Source: Micromonospora polyrhachis (GTDB lineage: Bacteria; Actinomycetota; Actinomycetes; Mycobacteriales; Micromonosporaceae). From it: a stretch of DNA of 64,000 bases. Below, in pieces: positions 24,949-34,386 of this stretch. The notes under the pieces are model-generated. The model was not told where the DNA came from, made no database searches, and was given only the letters and a program-made list of their open reading frames with translations. Both the position numbers and the translations under genes were made by a program. The stretch is taken from assembly GCF_014203835.1 (NCBI RefSeq), contig NZ_JACHJW010000001.1:5530501-5594500 (forward strand), in the 5' to 3' direction. Numbering within the stretch: the first letter of the stretch is position 1; every line of letters begins with the position of its first letter.

Positions 24949-25761
24949 GTGGAGCGAACTCACATCCGACCGGGTACGACGGTGAGCCGGCCGACTTCCG
25001 CCGCCGCCGGCTTACCGGTGGCCCCGGGTGCTGCTGCCGGCCCGCACCCGTCCCCCCGTACCGCCGTGGTCTGGGCCGTGCTGCGCACCGAACTCGACCG
25101 CCGGGCCGGCGAGCCGCTCACCGTACTCGACGTGGGCGGGGGCACCGGTGGCTTCGCCGTGCCGCTGGCCCAGGCCGGACACCGGGTGACGGTCGTCGAC
25201 GCCAGCCCTGATGCGCTGGCCGCGTTGACCCGTCGCGCCGCCGAGGCCGGGGTCGGCGACCGGGTCCGGGCGGTGCAGGGGGACGGTGACGCCCTGGCCG
25301 GGCTGGTCGAGCCGGCCAGCGCCGACCTGGTGCTGTGCCACTCCGTGTTGGAGGTGGTCGACGATCCGGCCACCGTGGTCGAGGCGGTGGCCACCGCACT
25401 GCGCCCCGGTGGCGCGGCCAGTGTGCTGGTCGCCGGCCAGGCCGCCGCCGTACTGGGCCGGGCGATGAACGGCCACCTCGACGTCGCCGCCGCGCTGCTC
25501 GCCGACGCGGAGGGCAGCGCCGGGCCCCGGGACACACTGCGCCGACGGTACGACGCCGCGAGCGCCACCGCCCTGCTGGACACCGCCGGCCTGCAGGTGG
25601 AGGAGATCCATGGCGTACGTGTCTTCGCCGACCTGATCCCCGCCGCCGCTGCCGAGGGGGATCCGCAGGCGCTGCTCGCCCTGGAGTTGGCCGCTTCGGC
25701 GTACCCGCCCTACCGGGATCTGGCCGCCCAGTTGCACCTGTTCGCCCGCCGGACGTCATGA
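24949..25761 (+). CDS. Class I SAM-dependent methyltransferase
   Basis: 270-aa class I methyltransferase with motif I LDVGGGTGGFAV (about 60-71), acidic motif II VTVVDAS, motif III GDGDALAG and post-motif DLVLCHSVLEVVDD. Its C-terminus (ASATALLDTAGLQVEEIHGVRVFADLIP) resembles CmoA/UbiE-like small-molecule or tRNA-modifying enzymes. GTG 24949 is the longest start; internal GTG codons are possible. It is coupled by an ATGA overlap to a nucleotide pyrophosphatase/phosphodiesterase-like gene. Substrate unknown. Confidence 0.85.
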   Translation: MERTHIRPGTTVSRPTSAAAGLPVAPGAAAGPHPSPRTAVVWAVLRTELDRRAGEPLTVLDVGGGTGGFAVPLAQAGHRVTVVDASPDALAALTRRAAEAGVGDRVRAVQGDGDALAGLVEPASADLVLCHSVLEVVDDPATVVEAVATALRPGGAASVLVAGQAAAVLGRAMNGHLDVAAALLADAEGSAGPRDTLRRRYDAASATALLDTAGLQVEEIHGVRVFADLIPAAAAEGDPQALLALELAASAYPPYRDLAAQLHLFARRTS

Positions 25762-26924
25762 CCGAGCCCTTCGACACCGTCCAGCCCCGCTACGGCGCGG
25801 GCAGCCTGGCCGATGTGCTGCCCAGCGCGTTGGCGGTGCTGGGGGTGCCGGGTGCCGTCGACCCGCTGGGGCTGGTCGGGCAGCTTGACGGGGTACGCCG
25901 GATCGCGGTCCTGCTGGTGGACGGGCTGGGCTGGTACCAGATCCCGGTCGCGGCCCCGTATGCCCCGACCCTGGCCGACCTGGCGGCCCGGCATGGTCGG
26001 CCGCTGACCTCCGGGTTTCCGTCCACCACGCCGACCAGCCTGGTGACCCTGGGCACGGGCACTGCCCCGGGCGCGCACGGGGTGCTGGGCTTCCGGGTCA
26101 ACGTGCCCGGCACCGACAGGGTGCTCACCCACATCGACTGGCCCGGTGATCGGCTCGGTGACCCGGACCCGCTGCGGTGGCAGCCGGTGGCCACCCAGTT
26201 GGAGTTGGCGAAGGCGGCCGGGGTCGCGGTGACGGTGGTGAGCCGACCCGAGTACGCCGGCAGCGGCCTGACGGTGGCGGCCAACCGGGGCGGGACCTAT
26301 CGGGGGGCCGCCGATCCGACCGCGCTGGCCACCGAGATGCTGGCGGCGCTGACCGCCGGTACGGGGCCGACGCTGGTCTCCGGCTACCACCCGGACCTGG
26401 ACACCCAGGGGCACCTCAGTGGGGTCGACTCGCTGCCTTGGCGGGCGGCGGCAGCCGACGTGGACGCGTTGCTGGCCCGGCTGGTCGCCGGGTTGCCGGC
26501 CGATGCCGCGCTGCTGGTCACCGCCGACCACGGCCAGCTCAACGTGCCGCTGGACCATCGGTTCGACCTCGACGCCGATCCTCGGCTGCGGGCCGGCGTA
26601 CGGGTCGTGGCGGGTGAGCCCCGAGTCCGCTACCTGCATGTCGAACCCGGCGCGACCGACGACGTGGTGGCCGCCTGGTCGGCGGTGCTGGGCGAGGCGG
26701 CATGGGTGGCCACCCGGGCGGAGGCGGTCGCCGCCGGCTGGTTCGGGCCGGTGCCCGAGTCGCACCTGGCCCGGGTCGGCGACGTGGTGGTGGCCTGCCA
26801 GGGGTCGTACGCCGTGCTGGCCACCCGGACCGACAACCCGGTCGAGGCCCGGCTGGTCGCCTACCACGGCTCCAGTACGGCGACGGAGATGACCATCCCG
26901 TTGCTGGTTGTCCGGGGCAGCTGA
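25758..26924 (+). CDS. Alkaline-phosphatase-superfamily nucleotide pyrophosphatase/phosphodiesterase
   Basis: 388-aa metalloenzyme of the type I phosphodiesterase/nucleotide pyrophosphatase family. Key residues: VLLVDGLGW (metal-binding Asp, about 52), FPSTTPTSLVTLGTG (nucleophile Thr region, about 90-104), YHPDLDTQGHLSG (metal Asp/His), and LLVTADHGQLNVP (DHG metal motif). No signal peptide is seen, so it is probably cytoplasmic. ATG 25758 overlaps the methyltransferase stop (ATGA). The pair is probably cotranscribed; the natural substrate cannot be deduced. Confidence 0.87.
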   Translation: MTEPFDTVQPRYGAGSLADVLPSALAVLGVPGAVDPLGLVGQLDGVRRIAVLLVDGLGWYQIPVAAPYAPTLADLAARHGRPLTSGFPSTTPTSLVTLGTGTAPGAHGVLGFRVNVPGTDRVLTHIDWPGDRLGDPDPLRWQPVATQLELAKAAGVAVTVVSRPEYAGSGLTVAANRGGTYRGAADPTALATEMLAALTAGTGPTLVSGYHPDLDTQGHLSGVDSLPWRAAAADVDALLARLVAGLPADAALLVTADHGQLNVPLDHRFDLDADPRLRAGVRVVAGEPRVRYLHVEPGATDDVVAAWSAVLGEAAWVATRAEAVAAGWFGPVPESHLARVGDVVVACQGSYAVLATRTDNPVEARLVAYHGSSTATEMTIPLLVVRGS

Positions 26925-27050
26925 CACCGCTGCCGGTCGTCGTCGGCGGACCGGTCGCTCGGTCGGGGCCGGGGCTCCTGCCCCGGGCGGTGAACGGCAC
27001 CGGCCAGGACGCGTCGGCTGGTTGTCCCACCCGGGGGTTAACCTGCCGAC

Positions 27051-28310
27051 ATGGGTCGCAGCCAGTCCGTTCCGCGGGGTGACGATCCGCGCTTCGGTGC
27101 GGACGCCGACGACACCGACTGCCCGATCCTGCACGTCGACATGGACGCGTTCTTCGCCGCTGTCGAGGTGCGCCGCCGACCGGAGCTGCGTGGCCAACCC
27201 GTCGTGGTCGGCGGGGTCGGCCCGCGTGGGGTGGTGAGTTCGGCCAGCTACGAGGCGCGGGAGTACGGGGTCCGCAGCGCCATGCCGACCATGCGGGCCC
27301 GATCGTTGTGTCCCCGCGCGGTCTTTCTGCCCCCCGACTTCTCGCAGTACGCTGCCGCGTCCCGCGCCGTGATGCAGATCTTCCGGGATGTGACGCCGCT
27401 GGTGGAGCCGCTTTCCCTGGACGAGGCGTTCCTCGACGTGGCAGGTGCCCGGCGGCTGTTCGGCCGCCCGGCCGAGATCGCCCGACTGATCCGGGCCCGA
27501 GTCGCCGAGCAGGAGGGGCTCACCTGTTCGGTCGGGGTGGCGTCGACCAAGTTCGTCGCCAAGCTCGGCTCTACCCGAGCCAAGCCCGACGGGCTGGTGG
27601 TGGTGCCGGCCGGGCAGGTGTTGGACTTCTTGCACCCGTTGCCGGTGGCGGCCATGTGGGGGGTGGGGGAGCGGGCGGCCGAGAGCCTGCGCCGGCTCGG
27701 GCTGTCGACCGTGGGTGATCTTGCCCACGCCCCGGTGGCCATGTTGCGCAACGCCCTCGGCCCGGCCGCCGCCACCCACCTGCACGAGCTGTCCTGGGGG
27801 CGCGACTCCCGACCGGTCGACCCCGAGCAGGTGGAGAAGTCGATCGGGGCGGAGGTCACCTTCGACACCGATGTCGCCGATCCGGCGGCGATCCGGCGTT
27901 CCCTGCTGGCACTGGCCGAGAAGGTGGGGATGCGGTTGCGCCGGGCGGGGCAGATCGGTCGGACCGTGTCGATCAAGGTGCGATTCGCCGATTTTCGTAC
28001 CGTGAACCGGTCCCGCACCCTGTCCGAGCCCACCGATGTCGCCCGCGAGGTGTTCGAGACCGCTTGGGCGTTGTTCGGTGTGCTCGCCCCGAGCAGCCCG
28101 ATTCGACTCGTGGGCGTACGGGTCGAAGGGCTTGCCGCCGCCGGCTCGACTCCGCAGCAGCTCGCTCTGGGCGCCCCGGAGCACGGTTGGCGGGACGCCG
28201 AGGCGGCCGTGGATGCCGCTGCTGTCCGATTCGGGCGTTCCGTGGTACGTCCGGCCAGTCTGTTGGACGGCGGCGGAGGGGCCCGAACGGAAATTCCGCC
28301 ACGGCCATAG
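27051..28310 (+). CDS. dinB: DNA polymerase IV (DinB)
   Basis: 419-aa Y-family translesion polymerase. The metal-binding acids are present: Asp30 in VDMDAFFA and Asp124-Glu125 in PLSLDEAFLDV. The steric gate lies in the FFA stretch. Helix-hairpin-helix (MWGVGERAAESLRRLGLSTVGDLA) and little-finger regions follow, and a clamp-binding-like QQLALG is near residue 370. No LexA box is seen in the 126-bp upstream gap, so unlike imuB/dnaE2 it looks constitutive. ATG 27051 has no strong RBS. It is followed by the DUF3040 gene. Confidence 0.93.
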   Translation: MGRSQSVPRGDDPRFGADADDTDCPILHVDMDAFFAAVEVRRRPELRGQPVVVGGVGPRGVVSSASYEAREYGVRSAMPTMRARSLCPRAVFLPPDFSQYAAASRAVMQIFRDVTPLVEPLSLDEAFLDVAGARRLFGRPAEIARLIRARVAEQEGLTCSVGVASTKFVAKLGSTRAKPDGLVVVPAGQVLDFLHPLPVAAMWGVGERAAESLRRLGLSTVGDLAHAPVAMLRNALGPAAATHLHELSWGRDSRPVDPEQVEKSIGAEVTFDTDVADPAAIRRSLLALAEKVGMRLRRAGQIGRTVSIKVRFADFRTVNRSRTLSEPTDVAREVFETAWALFGVLAPSSPIRLVGVRVEGLAAAGSTPQQLALGAPEHGWRDAEAAVDAAAVRFGRSVVRPASLLDGGGGARTEIPPRP

Positions 28311-28425
28311 GTCGTCCCGCTTTCCGACCCGCGACCCCCCTCGTAGACTTGCGGGTAAGCAGCCGGTTGGCTGCCACGGTCTGTCGGTCCGACCGGACCG
28401 ACCAACGTGACCGGGGAGGAGTGCC

Positions 28426-28809
28426 GTGCCGCTCTCGGAGCACGAGCAGCGCCTGTTCGAGCAGATCGAGCGGTCGCTTGCCGAGGACCCCAAATTCGCC
28501 TCGGCTGTGCGTGCCAGCGACCCACGCTTCCATGCGCGGCGTCGGCTACTCGTCGCTGCCGGCGTGATCATCGCTGGTCTTGCATTGGTCGTCTACGGCA
28601 CGGTGAGCAAATCTTCGTTGCTCGGCGTGGCCGGCTTCGTGGTCATGCTCGGCGCGGCCGGGTTCGCGGTGCTTTCCCACCGTCGGGCCCAGTCACCCGA
28701 CCTGCACGTAGTTGGCGGCACCGCCAGTCGGCGCACCCGCGCCCGGCGGTCTTCGTTGATCGACCGGCTTGAGGAGAGATGGCGTCAGCGGCCGGAAGGC
28801 CACCGCTGA
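28426..28809 (+). CDS. DUF3040 small membrane protein
   Basis: 127-aa protein of the actinobacterial DUF3040 family. The signature N-terminus is MPLSEHEQRLFEQIERSLAEDPKFAS. Two hydrophobic segments follow (about 43-60 and 65-84), and the C-terminus is strongly basic (SRRTRARR). GTG 28426 follows GGGGAGGAG. The family typically lies near dcw genes and dinB in actinomycetes, as here in broad terms. Function unknown. Confidence 0.88.
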   Translation: MPLSEHEQRLFEQIERSLAEDPKFASAVRASDPRFHARRRLLVAAGVIIAGLALVVYGTVSKSSLLGVAGFVVMLGAAGFAVLSHRRAQSPDLHVVGGTASRRTRARRSSLIDRLEERWRQRPEGHR

Positions 28810-28879
28810 CCTGTCTCCCTGCTGTTGCGGGTGACCACACCCGCTGGGCGACGAGCGAGTAACGGCGTTGTTCGCGCGT

Positions 28880-28944
28880 GCGTGATTCGTGTGGGCAGGG
28901 GCGGCCGCAGTCCGGCTGGCTCTCCCTGCGCATACGAATCACGC
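28880..28944. other. 21-bp imperfect inverted repeat in the DUF3040/transglutaminase gap
   Basis: Arms 28880-28900 (GCGTGATTCGTGTGGGCAGGG) would pair with 28924-28944 at 19 of 21 positions around a 23-nt GC-rich loop. The outer 11 bp (GCGTGATTCGT/ACGAATCACGC) are perfect. The 361-bp gap 28810-29170 between convergent genes holds no gene; it contains this structure, the terminator at 29049-29078, and a short AT-richer stretch. A small RNA or bidirectional termination region is possible. Confidence 0.5.
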
Positions 28945-29048
28945 ATGTCCGGCATGATCGCGCTGCGCCTGTTCCTTTTGCGCGCATGACGCATGAATTC
29001 ACTAATGGGATGAAGCACGCGAACCGGGTTCACCTCGCGGTCAGGTCC

Positions 29049-29078
29049 GGCCCGTCACGATCTTCGCCGTGACGGGCC
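29049..29078. terminator. Bidirectional terminator hairpin
   Basis: Perfect 11-bp stem GGCCCGTCACG / CGTGACGGGCC with an 8-nt loop, located between the convergent DUF3040 (plus) and transglutaminase (minus) genes. There is no T-tract, which is common for high-GC actinomycete terminators. Confidence 0.75.
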
Positions 29079-29170
29079 GATCATGATCCGGCCGGGTCCG
29101 CCCTTCCTGACCACCCGGGCCGCCCTTTCCTGACCCGGGTCGGGGTGCGACCTTCACCGGCGGCGAGCCG

Positions 29171-31642
29171 TCAGCGGGTCGGCTGGCCGCCCGTCAACCG
29201 CCCGGTGCGCCAACGGCGAAGCCGGTCGAGGTTGAACAGCCGGCTGCGGACCCCGCCGACCCAGGTGATGAATCCGGTCGTGGTGTCCGTGATCGCTCGG
29301 CGCCACCGCATCAGCACCGAGGGTGGCAGAACCGTCGCGACCATCCGGGTACGTCGGCTGGTCTCGGCGGCGAGGGCCCGGCGTACCGAGTGCAGCGGCC
29401 CGATCAGTTGGCCGCTGGGCAGTGGCTCCCGGGCGTACCGGGCCCGCTCCTCGGCCCGGCCCAGCAGGCGGGTGGCCTCGGCCGCCGGCTCGGCCACGTG
29501 ACCGTCGCGGATCAGTCGGTCGACCGTCGCCCGTGGGGTTTCCGTCGGGTCGACTCGGAGTCGGAGGTCGACCAAGGTGTCGATCAGCTCGTCCCAGGCC
29601 GCGTGTGCCTCTACCCGGGCCTGGTCCACCACCAGCCCGACCTCTGCCACCGGATGCATGGTGGCGCTCGCCCCAGCCGCCGCCAGCGCGGCCGATCCGG
29701 TCGGGACCCGGGGCGAGCGGCGACGGCGGAGCAGAGCCCGCCGGAGGGCCGGCAGACTGAGCAGGAGCACCACCGCGGCGGCGACGAACCAGGGCCAGAT
29801 GGTGACCGGCCGGTCGATCGGTGCGCCGGATGCGTCGAACCCCGGGTCGACATCCCGCTCGGGGCGCTCGACACCCCCCGGCCCGGCCGAGGAGCCCGGA
29901 CCGGCGGCGGTGTTCGGTCCCGCCGTCGGGGTGACCGGGGCCGGTTCATCGCTGTTCGGTGCCCACGTGGTACGGGTCGAACCAGGCACACTGGCCGCCG
30001 GGGTCGCGTCGAACGGCACCCAACCGACGCCGTCGAAGTAGACCTCGGTCCAGGCGTGCAGGTTGCGGTTGGTCAGGGTGTAGGTGTTCCCCTCCTTCCG
30101 GGTGCCGTTGCTGAACCCGAACGCCACCCGGGCCGGGATGCCGGCCGCCCGGACCAGCCACGCCATCGCCGAGGCGTACTGCTGGCAGAAGCCCACCCGG
30201 TTGGTCAGGAAGTCGACGATGTCCTGCCCGCTGGTGCCACCCTCGGTGGCGAGGCTGTAGCGGAACTTGTTGTCCTGCGAGAAGTGGTCGTAGATCGCCC
30301 GTACCCGGGCGTAGTCGGTCCGCTTGTCCTTGGTCAACTGGGCGACGAGTTCCTCGACCTCGCGGACCTTCGGTGTCTCCGTGTACCGCTGGCGCATCGG
30401 ATGGTCTGCCGGCAGCGTCGGCACGGCCTCCAGCACCGCTGGCGTGTAGTCCGCCCGAAGGTAGTCGAAGGAGTACTTCCTGCCCTTCGACTGCTCCCGC
30501 CGGGAGAAGACGATCCGCTGGTCGGTGTCGTAGAGCCAGCCGGACGACAGTTCGACCATCAGCAACGGGTCGAGGTACAGCGGCAGCAACGGCATGTTGA
30601 AGCCGGCGGTGGTCTCCACGTCCGCCCGGTGCTGCTGATAGGTGACCCCGGCCCGGCTGCCGGACCGGGGATCCGGCAGACCCCGGCTGACCGGCCGTCC
30701 GCTCGGATTGCTCGCCGCGAACCCGCCGGGAAGGAGCCGGTCGGCCACCCCGAACCGCAGATAGAACGGGTTCGACTCGGTGGTGGTGACCTTGACCATG
30801 TCGACGGTGGTCGACTGGTTGAGCTGGCCGCTGAGCGAGGCGAAGAGGTCGACCCGGCCGGCGGGCCCACCCTGGCTGCCGCGTCCCTGACCCCCGCCAC
30901 CGAGGGAGTTCTGCCGGTCCAACAGACCACCGGTCATCCCGGGTACGACGAAAGGCAGTAGGACCGCCAATGCCACCCCGGCGATGGCCAGCCGGCGACC
31001 GGCGGCCGCCAGTGGCGACGGCTCCCAGATGTCCACGTCGCGCCCGTCACCGGTGAACCGGCGGCCGAACCGGCGGACCCGTTCGACGTTCTCGGCGACC
31101 AGCAGCCAGAGGAAGCCGGCCGCTCCGACGACGAACGGCAGTGGCGGCACGCTGTCGACGTAGACCGCCACGGGCACCGCGTAGATGGCGAGCATCGGTA
31201 GTCCGGCCAGCGCCGGCCGGCGCATCCCGACCGCGAGCAGGTCCACCACCACCGCGACCAAGCCGACACCCAGTACGGTGATGAACAGCAGCGGCTCGGT
31301 GTCGGGCACCTTGAGCCCGTACGATCGGATGTCCTGGACCGAACCGCTCATCAGTTGGCCGAAGTACGCGAAGGTGTCCGGGGTCGGTAGCACCACGAGG
31401 ATTTCGCGACCGCTGGGAAAGAGCCAGGTCAGCGCGATCAGCAGGGTGCCGAGCAGACCGATCGGCTGCGCCCAGAGGGGTGTCCGCCACCAGCGCAGCA
31501 GCATCCCGACCGCGACGAGCAGCGCCACCACGATGAGGCACTGCAACAGCCAGGTCCAGTCTCGGAAGATCGTGGAGAGCGGGGCGGCGGCCAGTAGGGT
31601 GGCTGCCCCGGCGACGAGGCCGAGCCGACGACTGCCTCTCAT
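29171..31642 (-). CDS. TgpA-like transglutaminase-domain membrane protein
   Basis: 823-aa membrane protein. ATG 31642 overlaps the DUF58 stop (ATGA); the longer open frame is rejected. N-terminal membrane helices (about 7-260) precede an extracytoplasmic transglutaminase-like domain with the Cys-His-Asp set: VGFCQQYASAMAWLVRAAG (Cys), NLHAWTEVYF (His) and WVPFDATP (Asp). A proline/glycine-rich linker, a further membrane helix (ITIWPWFVAAAVVLLL-like) and a cytoplasmic tail follow. It forms the conserved MoxR-DUF58-transglutaminase operon, thought to act in envelope or protein maturation; the specific substrate is unknown. Confidence 0.9.
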   Translation of the reverse strand: MRGSRRLGLVAGAATLLAAAPLSTIFRDWTWLLQCLIVVALLVAVGMLLRWWRTPLWAQPIGLLGTLLIALTWLFPSGREILVVLPTPDTFAYFGQLMSGSVQDIRSYGLKVPDTEPLLFITVLGVGLVAVVVDLLAVGMRRPALAGLPMLAIYAVPVAVYVDSVPPLPFVVGAAGFLWLLVAENVERVRRFGRRFTGDGRDVDIWEPSPLAAAGRRLAIAGVALAVLLPFVVPGMTGGLLDRQNSLGGGGQGRGSQGGPAGRVDLFASLSGQLNQSTTVDMVKVTTTESNPFYLRFGVADRLLPGGFAASNPSGRPVSRGLPDPRSGSRAGVTYQQHRADVETTAGFNMPLLPLYLDPLLMVELSSGWLYDTDQRIVFSRREQSKGRKYSFDYLRADYTPAVLEAVPTLPADHPMRQRYTETPKVREVEELVAQLTKDKRTDYARVRAIYDHFSQDNKFRYSLATEGGTSGQDIVDFLTNRVGFCQQYASAMAWLVRAAGIPARVAFGFSNGTRKEGNTYTLTNRNLHAWTEVYFDGVGWVPFDATPAASVPGSTRTTWAPNSDEPAPVTPTAGPNTAAGPGSSAGPGGVERPERDVDPGFDASGAPIDRPVTIWPWFVAAAVVLLLSLPALRRALLRRRRSPRVPTGSAALAAAGASATMHPVAEVGLVVDQARVEAHAAWDELIDTLVDLRLRVDPTETPRATVDRLIRDGHVAEPAAEATRLLGRAEERARYAREPLPSGQLIGPLHSVRRALAAETSRRTRMVATVLPPSVLMRWRRAITDTTTGFITWVGGVRSRLFNLDRLRRWRTGRLTGGQPTR

Positions 31643-32939
31643 CGCACCCCTCCGGCGACCGTCTCGGCCAGCGCGGCCCGCCAGGCGAACCCCTGTGATC
31701 CCCGACCCGCCTGCGGCCACAGCGCGGCCAGTTTGCTGCCGTGTTCGACCTCGACCACCCGCCACCCGCTCTGCAACAGACTGACTACGGCGGCGCTGCG
31801 CGTCTGCGCGGCCTCGGCCCGGGCGGCTGCGGGCAGGTTGAGCCAGGTCGAGCTGTTCAACAGCAACGCCACGCAGGTCGCCCCGTTGCCGCGGAGCGCG
31901 GCCAGCAGCTTTGCCTCGGCGGGGGTCAGCATGCCCAGCAGGGCGATGATCAGACCGCCGTCGGACCGTTGCCGGACCCGATCCACCAGGGCGGCGATGT
32001 CGCTACGTTGGGCGAGCCGGACCTCGGCGAGATGGTCGAGCAGGATCCCGTCGCCGCCGGCCTCGGACGCGTCGGCGTCCAGCCCGGACCCGGTCACCAG
32101 CCGTAGCTTGTAACCGGAATGACGCAGGTGGACGGCGATGCTGGCGGCCGAGGCCACCGCCCATTCGAAGCTCGCGGTCGGCCCGTCGCCCCGATGGCCG
32201 TGCGCGCGGGTGTCCAGTACCACCGTGGCGCGGCTCTCCCAGGGCTGTTCCTCGCGCCGTACCATCAGCTCCCCGGTGCGGGCCGTGGACTTCCAGTGCA
32301 CCCGGCGCAGGTCGTCGCCGCGCCGGTACTCGCGGGTCGCCGCGTCGTCCTCGCCGTGCACCGCCACCGACCGGGCACGACTCTCCCCGGAGCCGGCGTA
32401 CTCACCGGCCAGACGGACCGTGGGCAGGGGGGTGACCTGCGGGATGACGGTGAGCCGGTCGGTGCTGGGGAAGGCCCGGCTCAGCTCGCACAGCCCGAAC
32501 GGGTCGGTCAGCCGGACCACCAGCGGGCCGACCTCGTAGCGACCCCGGACGTCGGCCCGCACGGTGTACGCCACCGAGCTGGCCTGCTGCGCTCCCAACC
32601 GTTCCAGCACCACCCGGGGCCGGCTGCCCAGGGCGTACGGCAGCCGGTCCTCCAGCAGCAGTGTGCCGGTGGGCAGCCGGGACAGGTTCTGCAGTTGCAG
32701 CACTATTCGGGAACTGGCCCCTACCGGCACCCGGTGTGGTTCGAGGGTGCGGTGGCAGGCAAGCTTGTAGCGGCTCCGCCCGACGTAGAGCACCGCCAGC
32801 AGCGGCAGGATGGCGAGCAGCACCGCGACTCGCAGCAGGTCCTTCTCGCCGAGCAGTACCGCGGACAACGCCGCGGCGACGGCTGCGGCGAGGAACGATC
32901 GGCCTCGGGTGGTGAGACCGGCCAGCGCCGCGCGCACGG

Positions 32940-32943
<4 letters not shown>
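31639..32943 (-). CDS. DUF58 domain protein
   Basis: 434-aa protein with two N-terminal membrane helices (about 14-55) and a C-terminal DUF58 domain containing the signature YRRGDDLRRVHWKSTARTGELMVRREEQPWE (quoted in part: YRRGDDLRRVHWKSTART). A vWA-like fold (ATVVLDTRAH) follows. ATG 32943 overlaps the MoxR stop, and its own stop overlaps the transglutaminase start, so all three genes are translationally coupled. The family partners MoxR ATPases; biochemical role unknown. Confidence 0.9.
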
Positions 32944-33998
<1,055 letters not shown>

Positions 33999-34141
33999 GG
34001 GCACCTCCTCGTCGCTACACGGACTTCTTACTAGACCCGTGAGGTCGGCCGTTAGGTTCGCGGGAAGACGACCCGACCGAGTGGCGTGGGTCACCCGCAT
34101 GCTTCAGGCTAGCCGTATTCGGCAGCGGCTCCGAATGCGCG

Positions 34142-34171
34142 TTGGGTGGCGTGATGAGCAGCAGGTAGACT
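34142..34171 (+). promoter_or_regulatory. Candidate promoter for the leuS leader
   Basis: TTGGGT (34142-34147), an 18-bp spacer and TAGACT (34166-34171) resemble an actinobacterial housekeeping promoter. Transcription would start at about 34178-34179, at the ATG of the leader peptide, which would then be leaderless. The 388-bp divergent gap 33999-34386 also holds the moxR promoter region, in which I see no clear elements. Confidence 0.45.
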
Positions 34172-34178
34172 CCGGGCC

Positions 34179-34217
34179 ATGCCCGGGGCCTACCTGCTCC
34201 TTAGCGAGCCGTGCTGA
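34179..34217 (+). CDS. Leucine-rich leader peptide of leuS (attenuation)
   Basis: A 12-codon frame encodes MPGAYLLLSEPC, with three consecutive Leu codons (CTG CTC CTT), then TGA. It lies 24 bp upstream of an intrinsic terminator and 170 bp before leuS. Run-of-Leu leaders before Leu genes are the hallmark of ribosome-mediated attenuation: stalling when charged tRNA-Leu is scarce would favour readthrough into leuS. There is no good RBS, but the candidate promoter would make the message leaderless. A hairpin pairing 34161-34168 with 34190-34197 is also possible if transcription starts further upstream. Confidence 0.7.
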   Translation: MPGAYLLLSEPC

Positions 34218-34241
34218 CGCGACAGACAGCGACAGCGCGGC

Positions 34242-34267
34242 GCCCCTCCTGTGTGAGGGGCTTTTTT
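34242..34267 (+). terminator. Intrinsic terminator/attenuator ahead of leuS
   Basis: GCCCCTC / GAGGGGC stem (34242-34248 and 34255-34261) with a 6-nt loop, followed directly by six Ts (34262-34267). It lies between the Leu leader peptide and leuS with no complete gene upstream to terminate, which fits regulated attenuation. Confidence 0.82.
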
Positions 34268-34386
34268 GTGCCCTGAACGCAGTGCCCTGAACGCAATACC
34301 CGACCGCTGCCCGACCGCAACGGCCGAACCGATGCCCGACGCAGCGCCCGAACGTGATGGCCCTGGACCAGACCCGAGGTGGACCG

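Noticed and set aside
25710-28571. 953-codon minus-strand frame across the phosphodiesterase, dinB and DUF3040 genes
   Set aside because: It spans three supported plus-strand genes and has shadow composition.
31643-31765. Upstream start for the transglutaminase gene
   Set aside because: It would overlap DUF58 by over 120 bp, whereas ATG 31642 gives a clean ATGA coupling and a sensible membrane N-terminus.
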